The notes: generated by a model from the letters alone, not told the origin. Positions 17,801 through 26,820 are shown, numbered from the stretch's first letter. The stretch: DNA of 64,000 nucleotides from Selenomonas bovis DSM 23594 (GCF_000381005.1 NZ_KB908387.1:21046-85045), one strand, 5' to 3'. Program-made: numbers and translations.

Positions 17801-18205
17801 TCAGGGCCGCAGGTTCAGTGACCGCATCGCCTGCGTGCGCACGCGCTCGACGAAGTTCCGAGGGCGCAGAATCGCGTGGATGGAGCGGTAGAGGCGCGCG
17901 TACTCGTTGAGCGCGTCGTTGACGCGATACATGCGGAAGAAGGCGCCGAGGCCGATGTGGTGGAGCGTCTTGTCGAGGTCGCCTTTCCTCTGCCAGGCGC
18001 TCTCATTCTTCGCCTGGTCGTCCGCGTCCTCGCTCGCGGGAAACGCCTCCCGCGCCTCCCGCACCGTGAGCTCCTCGAGCGTCTTGCTCGTGCGCTCCAT
18101 CAGGAGGATGTACGGCGCGAGATTGTGGCGCCAGTTCGTCGGCTGACGGCGGAGCGCTTTCTCCACGCCCTGCACCGCCTGCCGCTGCAGTTCTTTCCGA
18201 TCCAT
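17801..18205 (-). CDS. Hypothetical protein, 134 aa
   Basis: Small basic, mostly helical cytoplasmic protein without signal peptide, membrane segment or cysteine motif. AGGGGGGC lies 5-6 nt before the ATG, and the gene lies between a bidirectional terminator and the nirJ2 terminator, so it appears to be its own transcription unit. Not recognised. The helix-rich pattern (ALNEYARLYRSIHAILRP) gives no function. Confidence 0.65.
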   Translation of the reverse strand: MDRKELQRQAVQGVEKALRRQPTNWRHNLAPYILLMERTSKTLEELTVREAREAFPASEDADDQAKNESAWQRKGDLDKTLHHIGLGAFFRMYRVNDALNEYARLYRSIHAILRPRNFVERVRTQAMRSLNLRP

Positions 18206-18246
18206 AGATGGCCCCCCTCATCACTTCACTTTCCTTTTATTTTATG

Positions 18247-18289
18247 CCAAAACAGGCAGAGGAGCAAGGCTCACCCGCTCCTCTGCCTG
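18247..18289 (-). terminator. Intrinsic terminator after nirJ2
   Basis: Perfect 13-bp stem CAGGCAGAGGAGC with its complement (18253-18265 and 18277-18289), then TTTT on the minus strand, 22 bp after the stop. Confidence 0.85.
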
Positions 18290-18311
18290 TTACTTTCTTG
18301 CTATCGCCGCG

Positions 18312-19310
18312 TCACTCGCCGCGTCGGCCGTGGTAGAGGCACCAGGGCTCCTCCGCCATGTAGTCGCCGCCGTGGTAGCACGCGGCGCGCGCGCGGCAGC
18401 CGCCACAGACGCCCTTGTAGCCGCAGCTGCCGCAGCCGCCGCTGTAATCGAGCGTGCGCAGGCGCTCGAGGACGGGGCTTTTCGCCCAGATCTCATCGAA
18501 CGGCGTCTCTCGCACGTCGCCGAGCTCCATCTTGAGGTAGGCGCAGGGCTGCACCTTGCCGCGCGGGCTGATGATGCAGTAGCTGAGGCCCGCGAGACAG
18601 CCGCGGTGGAAGCGCGACTTCAGCCCGAGCTGATCGGCGATGCGCAGGAACTGCGGCGCACAGGTCGGCTTGAGCTCGATGGGGACCTCCTGCTGCTTCT
18701 TCATGATGCGCGTCAGGACGTCCTCGTACTGCTCGGCGCGCAGGCTCTCCTCCTCGATGGTCGCAGCGCGCCCCGTCGGCACGAGGAAGAAAAAATGATG
18801 CGCCTTCGCGCCGATCTCCACGGCGAAGTCCGTCATTGCCTCGAGCTCGCCCTCGTTCCAGTCCATGACCGTCGTGTGGATCTGGAACGGCAGGCCGACC
18901 GCCGCGCAGTTCTTCATGCCATCGACCGCGCCCTGCCAGCCGCCCGGGAAGCTGCGGAACTTGTCGTGCTTCGCCGCGTCGAGCGAGTCGAGCGAGATGC
19001 CCATCGCGCGCGCGCCCGCGGCCTTGAGCTTTTCCGCCATCTCGCGCGTGATGAGCGTGCCGTTCGTGCCGAACACGGGGAAAAGGCCGAGCGACGAGGC
19101 ATACGACACCAGCTCCAGGATGTCCGGCCGCATGAGCGGCTCACCGCCTGAGAAAATCATGATCTTGAAGCCAGCGCGCGCGATCTCCGTCAGGAGCTTC
19201 TTCGCCTCCGCCGTCGAGAGCTCTTCCTCCGCCTTGCAGCCCGCGTCGCGGTAGCAGTGCGCGCAGTACATGTTGCAGGCGTTCGTCACATTCCACGATA
19301 TGATGTTCAT
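18312..19310 (-). CDS. nirJ2: Radical SAM/SPASM protein, NirJ2/AhbD-like (alternative heme pathway)
   Basis: 332-aa radical SAM enzyme. The first [4Fe-4S] site is C-N-M-Y-C-A-H-C (about residues 12-19), followed by FSGGEPL and GISLDSLD. A cysteine-rich SPASM region lies at about 290-325 (GGCGSCGYKGVCGGCRARAAC). It belongs with the NirJ2/AhbD group, whose members catalyse late decarboxylation steps of siroheme-derived heme (Fe-coproporphyrin III to heme b). It overlaps nirJ1 by 4 bp (ATGA) and has its own AGGAG 8 nt upstream. No nirS or other heme d1 gene is seen, so protoheme synthesis is the likelier role. Assignment between NirJ2 and AhbD is by pairing and length. Confidence 0.8.
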   Translation of the reverse strand: MNIISWNVTNACNMYCAHCYRDAGCKAEEELSTAEAKKLLTEIARAGFKIMIFSGGEPLMRPDILELVSYASSLGLFPVFGTNGTLITREMAEKLKAAGARAMGISLDSLDAAKHDKFRSFPGGWQGAVDGMKNCAAVGLPFQIHTTVMDWNEGELEAMTDFAVEIGAKAHHFFFLVPTGRAATIEEESLRAEQYEDVLTRIMKKQQEVPIELKPTCAPQFLRIADQLGLKSRFHRGCLAGLSYCIISPRGKVQPCAYLKMELGDVRETPFDEIWAKSPVLERLRTLDYSGGCGSCGYKGVCGGCRARAACYHGGDYMAEEPWCLYHGRRGE

Positions 19311-20482
19311 AAGCCGATCTCCTCATCTGTCAGATAGCAGGCCGGATCCGAAGCCCAGAAGTCTCCCGTGACGGCCTCCGCCCGCGTGCGGAAATTGCCG
19401 TTGCAGGCCGAGAGCCATTTGCATTTCGCGCAGCGTCCCGTAAGCAGCGGCTTCCGGTCCTTGAGTCCCGCCATGATGGGGTTCGTCGTATCCTGCCAGA
19501 TATCGCCGAACGCGCGCTCGCGCACGTTACCGAACGTGTGGTGCTGCGTGAACTGGTCGGGATGCACATAGCCCTGCGGATCCACCTCGCCGAACGCGAT
19601 GCCCGAGCGGTTGCCGCCGTTCATCGCGAGGTATTTCTTAATCTGCGCCGCCGTCTCCGTCTCGCCGTCCGCGAGCGCCTTGAGGTACATGTAAATGCCG
19701 TCGCAGTGGTTGTCCACCGTGAGGATCTCCTTCTCGAGACCGCGCGCCTCGAAGTCCTTCGTGCGGCGGATGATCGTGTCCATCGCGCGACGCGAGTCCT
19801 CGGGGCTCACATCCTGGTCGACCATCGCCTCGCCGCGGCCGCTGTAAACGAGATGGTAGAAGCAGACGCGATTGATCTGCTCCGCCTCGATGAAATCGAA
19901 GATGCGGTCGAGCTCCTGGATGTTGTGGTGGTTGATGGTGAAGCGCAGGCCGACGCGCTGGCCGACCGCCACGCAGTTCTCGATGCCCTGCATCGCCTTT
20001 TCATACGCGCCCGCGACGCCGCGAAACGTATCGTTCACATCGCGCAGGCCGTCGAGCGAGATGCCGACATAGCCGACGCCGATCTCCTTGATGCGCCGCG
20101 CGACCTCGCGCGTGATGAGCGTCCCGTTCGTCGAAAGCGTCGGCCGCACGCCCGCCGCCGCCGCATACGCCGCAAGCTCGAAGAAATCGGGCCGGATGAG
20201 CGGCTCGCCGCCGGAAAAGAGCAGCACGGGCACATGGAACGCCGCGAGATCGTCGATGAACTTCTTCGCCTCCGCCGTCGAAAGCTCGTCCTGATACTTC
20301 CGCGCGTCGGACTTCATATAGCAATGCATGCACTTGAGGTTGCACGTCTTCGTCGAATTCCAGACGACGACCGGGCCGACGCCCTCCGCGGCGCCGCTCT
20401 TCATGCTGTGCGCGCTCTTCGTATAGCGCAGACTGTCGCCGAAATACTCCCGCGCGAACAGCAACTTCGTCACACTGATCAT
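19307..20482 (-). CDS. nirJ1: Radical SAM/SPASM protein, NirJ1/AhbC-like (12,18-didecarboxysiroheme deacetylase)
   Basis: 391-aa radical SAM enzyme. The N-terminus MISVTKLLFAREYFGDSLRY is characteristic of the AhbC/NirJ1 family, which removes the C2 and C7 acetate side chains of didecarboxysiroheme. The [4Fe-4S] site is C-N-L-K-C-M-H-C (about 48-55), with FSGGEPL and GISLDGLRD following. The SPASM cysteines lie near the C-terminus (GRCAKCKWLSACNGN ... ACYL). The two radical SAM genes form an operon, and the TetR gene is 24 bp upstream in the same direction. AhbA/B are not in the window. Confidence 0.85.
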   Translation of the reverse strand: MISVTKLLFAREYFGDSLRYTKSAHSMKSGAAEGVGPVVVWNSTKTCNLKCMHCYMKSDARKYQDELSTAEAKKFIDDLAAFHVPVLLFSGGEPLIRPDFFELAAYAAAAGVRPTLSTNGTLITREVARRIKEIGVGYVGISLDGLRDVNDTFRGVAGAYEKAMQGIENCVAVGQRVGLRFTINHHNIQELDRIFDFIEAEQINRVCFYHLVYSGRGEAMVDQDVSPEDSRRAMDTIIRRTKDFEARGLEKEILTVDNHCDGIYMYLKALADGETETAAQIKKYLAMNGGNRSGIAFGEVDPQGYVHPDQFTQHHTFGNVRERAFGDIWQDTTNPIMAGLKDRKPLLTGRCAKCKWLSACNGNFRTRAEAVTGDFWASDPACYLTDEEIGL

Positions 20483-20505
20483 AAGCTCTACCTACTCCCT
20501 TTCCA

Positions 20506-21135
20506 TCACGCGCGGATGCCGCCCAAAAGCAGCTGCAGCTTCCCCTCGAAATTCTCGCGGAACGAGAGCCCGAGATGGCTGAACGCCGCCGACTGGAACG
20601 CCGCGTGCAGCATCTCCGCGATGAGCGGTGCCGGCACATCGGCGCGCAGCTCTCCCGATGCCTGCCCCTCCTCGATGATGGCGAGGAAGAGCTCTCGGAA
20701 CCCCGGCCCATGGCTGTACGGCAAGCAGCTCTCCTGCCCGTGCTTCCCGCTGCCTTGGGCCTTGCCGTGCACGAGGGCCGCATGACTGCCCGCGAAGAAG
20801 AGCGCGAGCACGAACCTGTTCTCATCGAGGAGACGCGCCGTCTCCTGGCAGCCCTCCGTGAGGCGCACGAGCGCCGGCTTGCCCGCTGCCTTCATCTCAT
20901 CGAGGAACGACGTCACCTCGCCCATGAGGCCGACAAGCAGGCTCATGAGGATCTCCTCCTTCGAGGAAAAATAATTGTAGAACGTGCCGACGCCGAGATC
21001 CGCGCGCTCCATGATATCGGCAATCGACGCGTCCTTGTAGCCCTGCCGCACGAACTCCTGCTTGGCCGCCGTGAGGATTGCCTGCCTCGAGGCAATCTTC
21101 TTGCGCTCCCGGCGTCCGAGTTTCTTCTCTTCCAT
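20506..21135 (-). CDS. TetR-family transcriptional regulator
   Basis: 209 aa. N-terminal TetR helix-turn-helix: RQAILTAAKQEFVRQGYKDA then SIADIMERADLGVGTFYNYF, the standard signature. The C-terminal ligand domain (about 65-209) is of unknown specificity. An ATG at 21162 lies right against a weak Shine-Dalgarno, while the ATG at 21135 has GAGGAA at 6-8 nt and is preferred. It heads the nirJ1-nirJ2 unit, so it may autoregulate and control heme synthesis (inference). Upstream DNA is AT-rich and shared with the divergent tRNA-Arg promoter. Confidence 0.88.
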   Translation of the reverse strand: MEEKKLGRRERKKIASRQAILTAAKQEFVRQGYKDASIADIMERADLGVGTFYNYFSSKEEILMSLLVGLMGEVTSFLDEMKAAGKPALVRLTEGCQETARLLDENRFVLALFFAGSHAALVHGKAQGSGKHGQESCLPYSHGPGFRELFLAIIEEGQASGELRADVPAPLIAEMLHAAFQSAAFSHLGLSFRENFEGKLQLLLGGIRA

Positions 21136-21248
21136 CGTAAATTCCTCTTTCTCGTTTTTCATTCCTGAACCATGTTCATTATTTTACCCCCTTCCGCCGG
21201 CTTTTTCTAGTCTTGACAAAAAATTTTATTGAAAACACAAAATCACCA

Positions 21249-21277
21249 TTGACAAAAGGCGTACACGGCATTATACT
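21249..21277 (+). promoter_or_regulatory. Predicted promoter of tRNA-Arg(ACG)
   Basis: TTGACA, 17 bp, TATACT; the -10 ends 27 bp before the tRNA. A second TTGACA lies further upstream near 21214. Confidence 0.75.
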
Positions 21278-21304
21278 ATTTTATGTTGATTGCGAAAGCA
21301 TCAC

Positions 21305-21382
21305 GGCCCAGTAGCTCAGCTGGATTAGAGTATTTGACTACGAATCAAAGGGTCGGGGGTTCGAATCCCTCCTGGGTCACCA
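21305..21382 (+). tRNA. tRNA-Arg (anticodon ACG)
   Basis: 78 nt including an encoded CCA. Acceptor GGCCCAG pairs with CTGGGTC. The anticodon arm TTTGA-CTACGAA-TCAAA gives anticodon ACG (read as ICG for CGN codons). T-arm GGGGG-TTCGAAT-CCCTC. A terminator follows. Confidence 0.96.
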
Positions 21383-21393
21383 TTTGCAACTAG

Positions 21394-21418
21394 CGCCTGC
21401 CTCGGCAGGCGTTTTTTT
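21394..21418 (+). terminator. Intrinsic terminator of tRNA-Arg
   Basis: Stem CGCCTGC/GCAGGCG (21394-21400, 21405-21411) followed by TTTTTTT. Confidence 0.9.
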
Positions 21419-21510
21419 GTTTGCCTGTATCGCCACGTTCTGCTTTGTACAAGGACGCCGTCCGCTTTGCTGCTTGCATTCCCCGCGCAAATGCCAGTGC
21501 CGCGAAGCAC

Positions 21511-21552
21511 GCGAAAAGGGGAGCCATCCACACCGATGGCTCCCCTTTTCGC
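21511..21552 (-). terminator. Strong hairpin, probable terminator facing the chemoreceptor gene
   Basis: Perfect 18-bp stem (21511-21528 and 21535-21552) whose arms contain AAAAGGGG/CCCCTTTT. It lies about 140 bp after the stop at 21693. The T-run is inside the stem. The rest of 21383-21692 shows only this, the tRNA terminator and a degenerate repeat end. Confidence 0.55.
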
Positions 21553-21662
21553 GCTTTGCTCATACGATTCCCAGACCGCACATCCGCATCGCGAGAAATG
21601 CGACAGACAAAGCAGCGCACGTCATCCTTGTCACGGACACCGTGCGCCGTCTCCGAGGTCGT

Positions 21663-21693
21663 TAAGAATCACTGATTCATTCGGCGCTTCCTT
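21663..21693. repeat. Degenerate solo end of repeat family 2
   Basis: AATCACTGATTCATTCGGCG followed by CTTCCTTT resembles the ends of the element at 52215-52375. It touches the stop codon of the chemoreceptor gene. Confidence 0.45.
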
Positions 21694-23633
21694 TATTTCA
21701 CGGCTGCCGCCTTGCGAACGACATCGTAGGCCGCATCTTTCGTCTCCACGAAGCCATTGATCTTCGCCTCGCGCATGGCACCTGCGCAGGCCGCATCCGT
21801 GTCCTTCGTGCGCTCGAACTCCTCGCGCAGGCGGCGGACCAATGCGGGGTCCACCCCCGGCGCCGCCGCGATGACATCCGTCGGGATCGGCGGCGTGCGG
21901 AAGATGATGTCGAGCTGCGCGTCCGCGTGCGCCGCGGCGAACGCCGTCGAGTAGGTTGCGCCGCCGTCGACAGCACCCTCCTCAACGGCCTTGATGACAT
22001 TGTTGTGACTGCCGAGAAAGACCGTCGAACCGAAGAAATGCGCCGGATCCTTGCCCGCCTCGACGAGCGCGGCCTTCGGGTAGACGTAGCCGGACGCGGA
22101 CTTCTCGTCGACAAAGCCGAACTTCTTGCCCGCGAGATCGTCGAGCGCGGCGAGGCCGCTGCCCTTTTTCGTGACGATGTAGCCTGTGTAGCTCGTCTGA
22201 TGGTTGACCTCCGGCGTCACGAGCGGCTGGAGCTTCGCCTTCTCCGCCGCAGAAACATAGGCGAACGGCGAGAACCAGCCGACATCCGCGAGGCCATTTT
22301 TAAGCGCCTCGCCGAGCGCCTCGTAGTCCGCGACGATGATCGTGCGCGCCTTCTTCCCCGCGCGCGCGGCGACGTCCTTGAGGATGGGGACGTAAGTTTT
22401 CTTGATGGTCTCCGGCGCCGTGAACGGATTGACCGCGAAGACGATCTCATCCGGCTGTTTGAACTTCATAGCCGCGCGCTGCACCTCGTCCGCCACATGC
22501 AGCAGAGACTTCGCATAGCCGTGGATTTCCTCGAGGTTCCGGCGCTGCCCCTGGATGCTCGACGTCGCCTCCTGCGTATTGCCCGCGATGGAAACGGTCG
22601 CCTGACCGACATGTTCGACGACGCGCGCCATCTGATCTGTCGTCTCGCGCTGGCTGTCCGACATCTGCGTGAGCTCATCCACGATCTGCTCAAGATGGCT
22701 GACGTTACGCGAGAGCCCCTGCATCGCGGCGGCGGAATCGTGCGCCTGCCCCTCGACAGCGCCGAGCTGCTCGCTGCCTGCACGCATCCTCTCCGTGACG
22801 GCCGCCGTCTTCGCCGTGATCTCCTGGACGATCTCCTCGATCTCCTGCGTCGTCTCGTCACTCTCGCTTGCGAGCTTGCCGACCTCACCCGCGACGACGG
22901 CGAAGCCGCGCCCGTGCTCGCCAGCACGCGCCGCTTCGATGGAGGCGTTGAGTGCAAGCAGATTCGTCTGCGCGGCGATACCGCGGATCTTGCCGACGAA
23001 CGCCTTGATTTTCTCCGAGGCCGCGTTGAGTTCGTCAATCTCCTCGACGCCCTGCTGCACGGAGGACGCGACCGTCTGGATGTCCTGGCTGACCTGCGCG
23101 ATGACCTGCTGGCAGCGGCCCGCGATCTCCGTCGAGCTCTTGCATTCCGCGAGGCTCGAGGTCGCAACGTCGGAGACTTTGCTCGCCGAGGCCGCGATCT
23201 CCTCCACACCGGCGGATGCTTCCTCGAGATTGCTTGCGTTCGTCTCGCTCTCCTCGCTGATGCCGGCCGCGAGCTTCTCGACCTGCGCGATGACCGCGCG
23301 ATACTGGTCGATGCCCCAGATGAGCTGCTGGGAAGCAAATGCCATTTCCTCCGCGATGCTGAGGAAATCGACGTCCGATGGCTGCGTGCGCGCTGCGGGC
23401 AGCACTTTTTGCGCTTCCGCCCTCACCGGCGCCTCGGCCACGGATGACGCCGCAGGCAGCGTCTCCTCGCGGCGTCCCAGGCATGCGGTAGCGGCGGCCG
23501 CCGCGAGCACTCCCGCGAGCACAGCGGCACTGACGGCGCTCCCTGGCACACCGATGCTGCCAGACAGCGCGGCGCCGACCCCCGCGCCAATGGCAGCGCC
23601 TGCCGTGGAACATCCGATAATCTTCTCTTTCAT
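21693..23633 (-). CDS. Methyl-accepting chemotaxis domain fused to a PhnD-like phosphonate/phosphite-binding domain
   Basis: 646 aa. Residues about 11-53 are a small-residue hydrophobic region (one segment or a hairpin). About 95-385 is a methyl-accepting signalling domain whose tip [20 protein letters not shown] lies at 219-238. About 396-646 is a PhnD-family periplasmic-binding fold with [10 protein letters not shown] (451-460), [12 protein letters not shown] (512-523) and a [13 protein letters not shown] segment (541-553). No cleavable signal peptide precedes the binding domain, and it is C-terminal to the signalling domain, the reverse of ordinary chemoreceptors. The start at 23633 follows AGGTGG; the open frame runs 26 codons further. 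The ligand is unknown, and no phn or ptx genes are nearby. Confidence 0.85.
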   Translation of the reverse strand: MKEKIIGCSTAGAAIGAGVGAALSGSIGVPGSAVSAAVLAGVLAAAAATACLGRREETLPAASSVAEAPVRAEAQKVLPAARTQPSDVDFLSIAEEMAFASQQLIWGIDQYRAVIAQVEKLAAGISEESETNASNLEEASAGVEEIAASASKVSDVATSSLAECKSSTEIAGRCQQVIAQVSQDIQTVASSVQQGVEEIDELNAASEKIKAFVGKIRGIAAQTNLLALNASIEAARAGEHGRGFAVVAGEVGKLASESDETTQEIEEIVQEITAKTAAVTERMRAGSEQLGAVEGQAHDSAAAMQGLSRNVSHLEQIVDELTQMSDSQRETTDQMARVVEHVGQATVSIAGNTQEATSSIQGQRRNLEEIHGYAKSLLHVADEVQRAAMKFKQPDEIVFAVNPFTAPETIKKTYVPILKDVAARAGKKARTIIVADYEALGEALKNGLADVGWFSPFAYVSAAEKAKLQPLVTPEVNHQTSYTGYIVTKKGSGLAALDDLAGKKFGFVDEKSASGYVYPKAALVEAGKDPAHFFGSTVFLGSHNNVIKAVEEGAVDGGATYSTAFAAAHADAQLDIIFRTPPIPTDVIAAAPGVDPALVRRLREEFERTKDTDAACAGAMREAKINGFVETKDAAYDVVRKAAAVK

Positions 23634-23849
23634 TTCATCCACCTCACAAGAAATCCCTCTCCCACTTTTCGCTCTCCCGCTCCTTTTGTGATCTGCCGAT
23701 GCACTCAGCACCCCTTATCTTCTTCCTTTATTCGCGGTAAAACGGCAGATTCCTGCTTTTCCTCTGCGAATTGCTGTGATGTTATGGCTTATAGGAACCA
23801 CTGCGGCGCGCAAAGAAAAACGCGACGCCCTCAGGCACCGCGTGCTGCT

Positions 23850-25076
23850 TCAGTCTTCGTCCTTGCGCAGGCAGCAGTTCTTGTATTTCTTGCCGCTGCC
23901 GCAGGGGCACGGATCGTTGCGTCCGACCTTCGCCTTGTGCGCCTGCGCCTCCGCGAAGGAAACGAGCTTGCCCTGACCGGCCGGCTGTGGCCGCACGAGG
24001 CTGTCCGGCGTATGCCCCTTGAGCGCCCAGAGCCGCGTCGCGTTGTTGTAAGCACCCACGAGCAGCAGCGCGTCTTTGAGCGCAGCCCCTTCGAGGTAGC
24101 CAAGCTCGGTGAGGAATTCGCGCACCATGTCGATCCGCTCGCCGTTCTGCAACATGATGTAGATCTCGCCGACGACGTCCGCCGCTTTCAGCACATCGAG
24201 GCCGCCCTTCTGCATCATGTACTGCGCGAGCGCCTTATATTCAGGCGTCGCCTCGATGTAGTCCGGCGCGCCCGCGTCATAGACCTGGCTGTAGCTGAGC
24301 TTGGCATAGTCGATGCTGCTGCGCTTCATCTGCTCATCGATCAGATGTTCTTCATCGAGCAACGTGTAGTATTTCATGCCGTGCGGCAGCGCAATGAGCG
24401 TATCCTGCCAGCACGAGGCGTTGAGCATCACGCCGACGAAATCGAGGAAGGGCAGCTCCTCCCGCTGCGCGGGCTCGAGATAGGCGAGCGTCATCGTGTG
24501 CAGCTGGTCGTAGTTCAGGTAACCATAGTAGAAGAGCAGGCCAGACGCCAGGCGCGCCGTCTCTGTGTTGAGCTCCGCCATGCTGCGGTAAGTGCCAGCG
24601 TCCATGGCGCGCAGCTTCTGCTCGATCTCCTCGGGCAGGAACCAGGCGAGCTTGCCGTCCTCTCCCACGCCGCAGGAAATCATCCCGATGCCGCGCAGAT
24701 AGTCGAGCCGCAGATCGTCATCGCGCAGCTCCGCCGAGCAGCCGCCTCTCTCCAGCAGATGCTGGAAGAGACCGTACTCCTCGTCGAGCACGGTCGTCAG
24801 CCAGCGCTCGGCAAAGCGAGGGACCTCCTCTGCCAGGCTCTCGACGAGCGCCGCCTTCTTGAGCGAGCTCGCGCCCTTGAGGCCGAGGTTATAGCGGACG
24901 TCGTCGAGCTCCGCCTTCGTCATCTCCGCAAGCGTCTCTTTGAGCGTGCGCTGCTTCGGCAACTTCCTGCGGTAAAGGCGCTTGTGCCGTTCCTCCATAT
25001 TCGCTTGCGCCATCTGCTCCAGGTCGCCGTCAACCAGGCTCTCCTGCTTTTCCTTTGCCATATCTGCTGCATACAT
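23850..25076 (-). CDS. SEC-C zinc-motif protein, function unknown
   Basis: 408 aa, soluble. The C-terminus is a SEC-C motif, GRNDPCPCGSGKKYKNCC, a zinc-binding module also found at the end of SecA that binds SecB or ribosomes. The upstream part (about 60-370) is helical with Leu/Tyr-rich stretches and no catalytic motif I recognise. The ATG at 25076 has an AGGAAAGAAAGG purine run before it; another ATG lies at 25061. It is 50 bp from the amidase gene in the same direction. A role in protein targeting or ribosome interaction is only inferred from the motif. Confidence 0.8.
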   Translation of the reverse strand: MYAADMAKEKQESLVDGDLEQMAQANMEERHKRLYRRKLPKQRTLKETLAEMTKAELDDVRYNLGLKGASSLKKAALVESLAEEVPRFAERWLTTVLDEEYGLFQHLLERGGCSAELRDDDLRLDYLRGIGMISCGVGEDGKLAWFLPEEIEQKLRAMDAGTYRSMAELNTETARLASGLLFYYGYLNYDQLHTMTLAYLEPAQREELPFLDFVGVMLNASCWQDTLIALPHGMKYYTLLDEEHLIDEQMKRSSIDYAKLSYSQVYDAGAPDYIEATPEYKALAQYMMQKGGLDVLKAADVVGEIYIMLQNGERIDMVREFLTELGYLEGAALKDALLLVGAYNNATRLWALKGHTPDSLVRPQPAGQGKLVSFAEAQAHKAKVGRNDPCPCGSGKKYKNCCLRKDED

Positions 25077-25126
25077 CCTTTCTTTCCTAGTGGTCACGCC
25101 CGCACACAGCGGGCGACTCGTGCCTC

Positions 25127-26473
25127 TCAGCCGAAGAAATCCGCGATGCCGTCCGCGATGCCCTGTGCCGCCTTCTGCACGCCATCCTCGCTGTTCATGA
25201 GCTTCTCCTCCGTCGGATTGGAGATGAACGCCACCTCGACGAGCGTCGCCGGCATATCCGTATGCTTCACGACATAGAAATTACAGCTCTGCGTACCGCG
25301 GCTCGGCGTGCCGATCTGATCGATGACACCCGCGCGCACCTTGTCAGCGAGGTCTCGCGACTTCTTCGAGCCGAGGGCATAGTAATAGCCCGTCGTCCCC
25401 TTGGCCGCGCCATTCGTAAAGGAATCCATGTGAATGGAAATGAAGATATCGGAATTGTGCCGGTTCGCCACGTCACAGCGCGCCTGCAATTCCTCGATAT
25501 CCGAGGCGGCTGCGCCTTTGGGAGAGACCTCCGTATCCGTCGTGCGCGTCATGTAGACGGTCGCACCCTCCGACGTGAGGAGCTTCTGCAATGCGAGCGC
25601 CACGCGCAGCGTCACGCTCTTCTCCGTCACACCCGTCGGACCGATGGCGCCGGAGTCGTTGCCGCCGTGTCCCGCGTCGATCGTGATAGAATGTCCGGCA
25701 AGTCCCGTGATGGCGGCAATGCCGGCATCCGTGCTGCTTTCCGTCGCTGGCTGCTCGCCCGGCGTATCGGCAGCCGTTTCCTGCGCCGCCTGCTCTGCGT
25801 CCTGCGGCGTCTGCGGCTCCTCCGGTTTCGTCTCGACCGGCTTCGTCTCGGCGGGCTTTGTCTCGACAGGCTTCGTCTCGGCGGGCTTTGTCTCGACAGG
25901 CTTCGTCTGCGGCGTCTGCGGCTTCGTCTGCGGCGTCTGCGGCTTCGTCTGCGGCGTCTGCGGCTTCGTCGGTTTCGTCTGCGGCGCGACAGGCTTCGTC
26001 GTCTTGACATCCGGCAGCGCGATCGTCGCGCCTGAACTGTCCGGCCCCACGCGGCCGAAATCGAGCACCACGCGCCCAGGAACCGGGCCGCCCGTGAGCG
26101 GGAATATCTTGTAATTGTCCTTGCCGACCGTCGTCTCCACGACCACGCGCACCGTCCTCGGATCAAACTGCGCCACGCGCGCCCGCGACACGAACGAGCT
26201 GCTCACGGAAAGCTCCCGCTTCACCTGCGGGGAGAGCCAGGCGCCCTTGATATCGACAACGACGCGGCCCGGATCCTTGAGTACCATCGTCCGGTACGTG
26301 ACAGGCGCCTTGGCATCGACGACGATGCGCGTCTTGTCCTGCGAGTTGCTCACGCGCACGCCCGTGATCTCAGTCAGCCCCTCCACGCGCTCGCCGAACG
26401 GCGACGCCTCCGCCGAAAAGGGCAGCCCGAGCAGTACGAGCAACGCCAAGAGCAACAGGCACACCTTTCTCAT
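25127..26473 (-). CDS. N-acetylmuramoyl-L-alanine amidase with AMIN domain (AmiC-type)
   Basis: 448 aa. A signal peptide (about 1-23, KVCLLLLALLVLLGLPFSAEA) is followed by an AMIN domain (about 30-140) that targets such enzymes to septal peptidoglycan or the envelope. A linker of QTKPQTP and ETKPVETKPA repeats (about 160-215) follows, then an Amidase_3 domain (about 260-448). Zinc ligands are visible in IDAGHGGNDSGAIG (His), in E-K-S-V-T-L (Glu) and in ISIHMDS (His), and the catalytic Glu region is ATLVEVAFISN. It cleaves the amide bond between MurNAc and L-Ala. The ATG at 26473 has GGGGAGG 7 nt upstream. Confidence 0.92.
   Translation of the reverse strand: MRKVCLLLLALLVLLGLPFSAEASPFGERVEGLTEITGVRVSNSQDKTRIVVDAKAPVTYRTMVLKDPGRVVVDIKGAWLSPQVKRELSVSSSFVSRARVAQFDPRTVRVVVETTVGKDNYKIFPLTGGPVPGRVVLDFGRVGPDSSGATIALPDVKTTKPVAPQTKPTKPQTPQTKPQTPQTKPQTPQTKPVETKPAETKPVETKPAETKPVETKPEEPQTPQDAEQAAQETAADTPGEQPATESSTDAGIAAITGLAGHSITIDAGHGGNDSGAIGPTGVTEKSVTLRVALALQKLLTSEGATVYMTRTTDTEVSPKGAAASDIEELQARCDVANRHNSDIFISIHMDSFTNGAAKGTTGYYYALGSKKSRDLADKVRAGVIDQIGTPSRGTQSCNFYVVKHTDMPATLVEVAFISNPTEEKLMNSEDGVQKAAQGIADGIADFFG
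25820..25984 (-). repeat. Coding Pro/Thr/Lys repeat in the amidase linker
   Basis: Tandem in-frame units encoding TKPQTPQ (21 bp, about three units) and ETKPVETKPA (about two and a half). These are codon-level repeats in a flexible wall-spanning linker, not a CRISPR array. Confidence 0.85.
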
Positions 26474-26545
26474 CCGAAAACCTCCCCATAGAGTAGAAAG
26501 CATACCGCCGCAAGCTGCCACGCATGGCAGGCTGCGAACCATAAT

Positions 26546-26576
26546 CCGGAGCACCTCATTTAATCAGCGCTTCCTT
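26546..26576. repeat. Solo end of repeat family 2
   Basis: 31 bp starting CCGGAGCACCTCATTTAATC, identical at 30 of 31 positions to the complement of the left end of the element at 52215-52375. It sits upstream of the amidase gene with no partner end in range. Confidence 0.8.
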
Positions 26577-26664
26577 GATATTATCGCCGTTTCAAGCAGA
26601 AAAATCAAGTGGCGTGGCGTGCAGACCACCGCCGCAGTCCGCATGCCCAGGGACAGGTAATGAC

Positions 26665-26695
26665 ATAAAAAATCCCCCGCAGCTACCTGCAGGGG
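26665..26695 (-). terminator. Intrinsic terminator of tRNA-Ser(CGA)
   Basis: Stem CCCC.GCAG/CTGC.GGGG (26674-26682 and 26687-26695) with 4-nt loop, then ATTTTTT on the minus strand, about 12 bp after the tRNA. Confidence 0.85.
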
Positions 26696-26706
26696 ATCGA
26701 TTTCCA

Positions 26707-26795
26707 TGGCAGAGAGGGTGGGATTCGAACCCACGGTGGCTATTCACCACACTTGATTTCGAGTCAAGCACCTTCGACCACTCGGACACCTCTCC
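26707..26795 (-). tRNA. tRNA-Ser (anticodon CGA)
   Basis: 89 nt including an encoded CCA. Acceptor GGAGAGG pairs with CCTCTCT (first pair G-T). The anticodon arm CTTGA-CTCGAAA-TCAAG gives CGA. A long variable arm (GTGGTGAATAGCCAC) is typical of class II tRNAs. Confidence 0.96.
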
Positions 26796-26820
26796 GTGTT
26801 CTCGTACCAGAACGAGTTAT

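Noticed and set aside
18312..20482. Heme d1 (nitrite reductase) cluster suggested by the nirJ names
   Set aside because: No nirS, nirF, nirD/L/G/H or nirN is nearby; the alternative heme pathway explains the pair better.
21325..21531. Minus-strand open frame across the tRNA-Arg gene
   Set aside because: It is the antisense of the tRNA (typical G-G-I-R-T-P-D type artefact) and runs through the tRNA terminator.
25820..25984. Short tandem repeats resembling CRISPR or direct repeats
   Set aside because: They encode TKPQTPQ and ETKPVETKPA in frame within the amidase linker.
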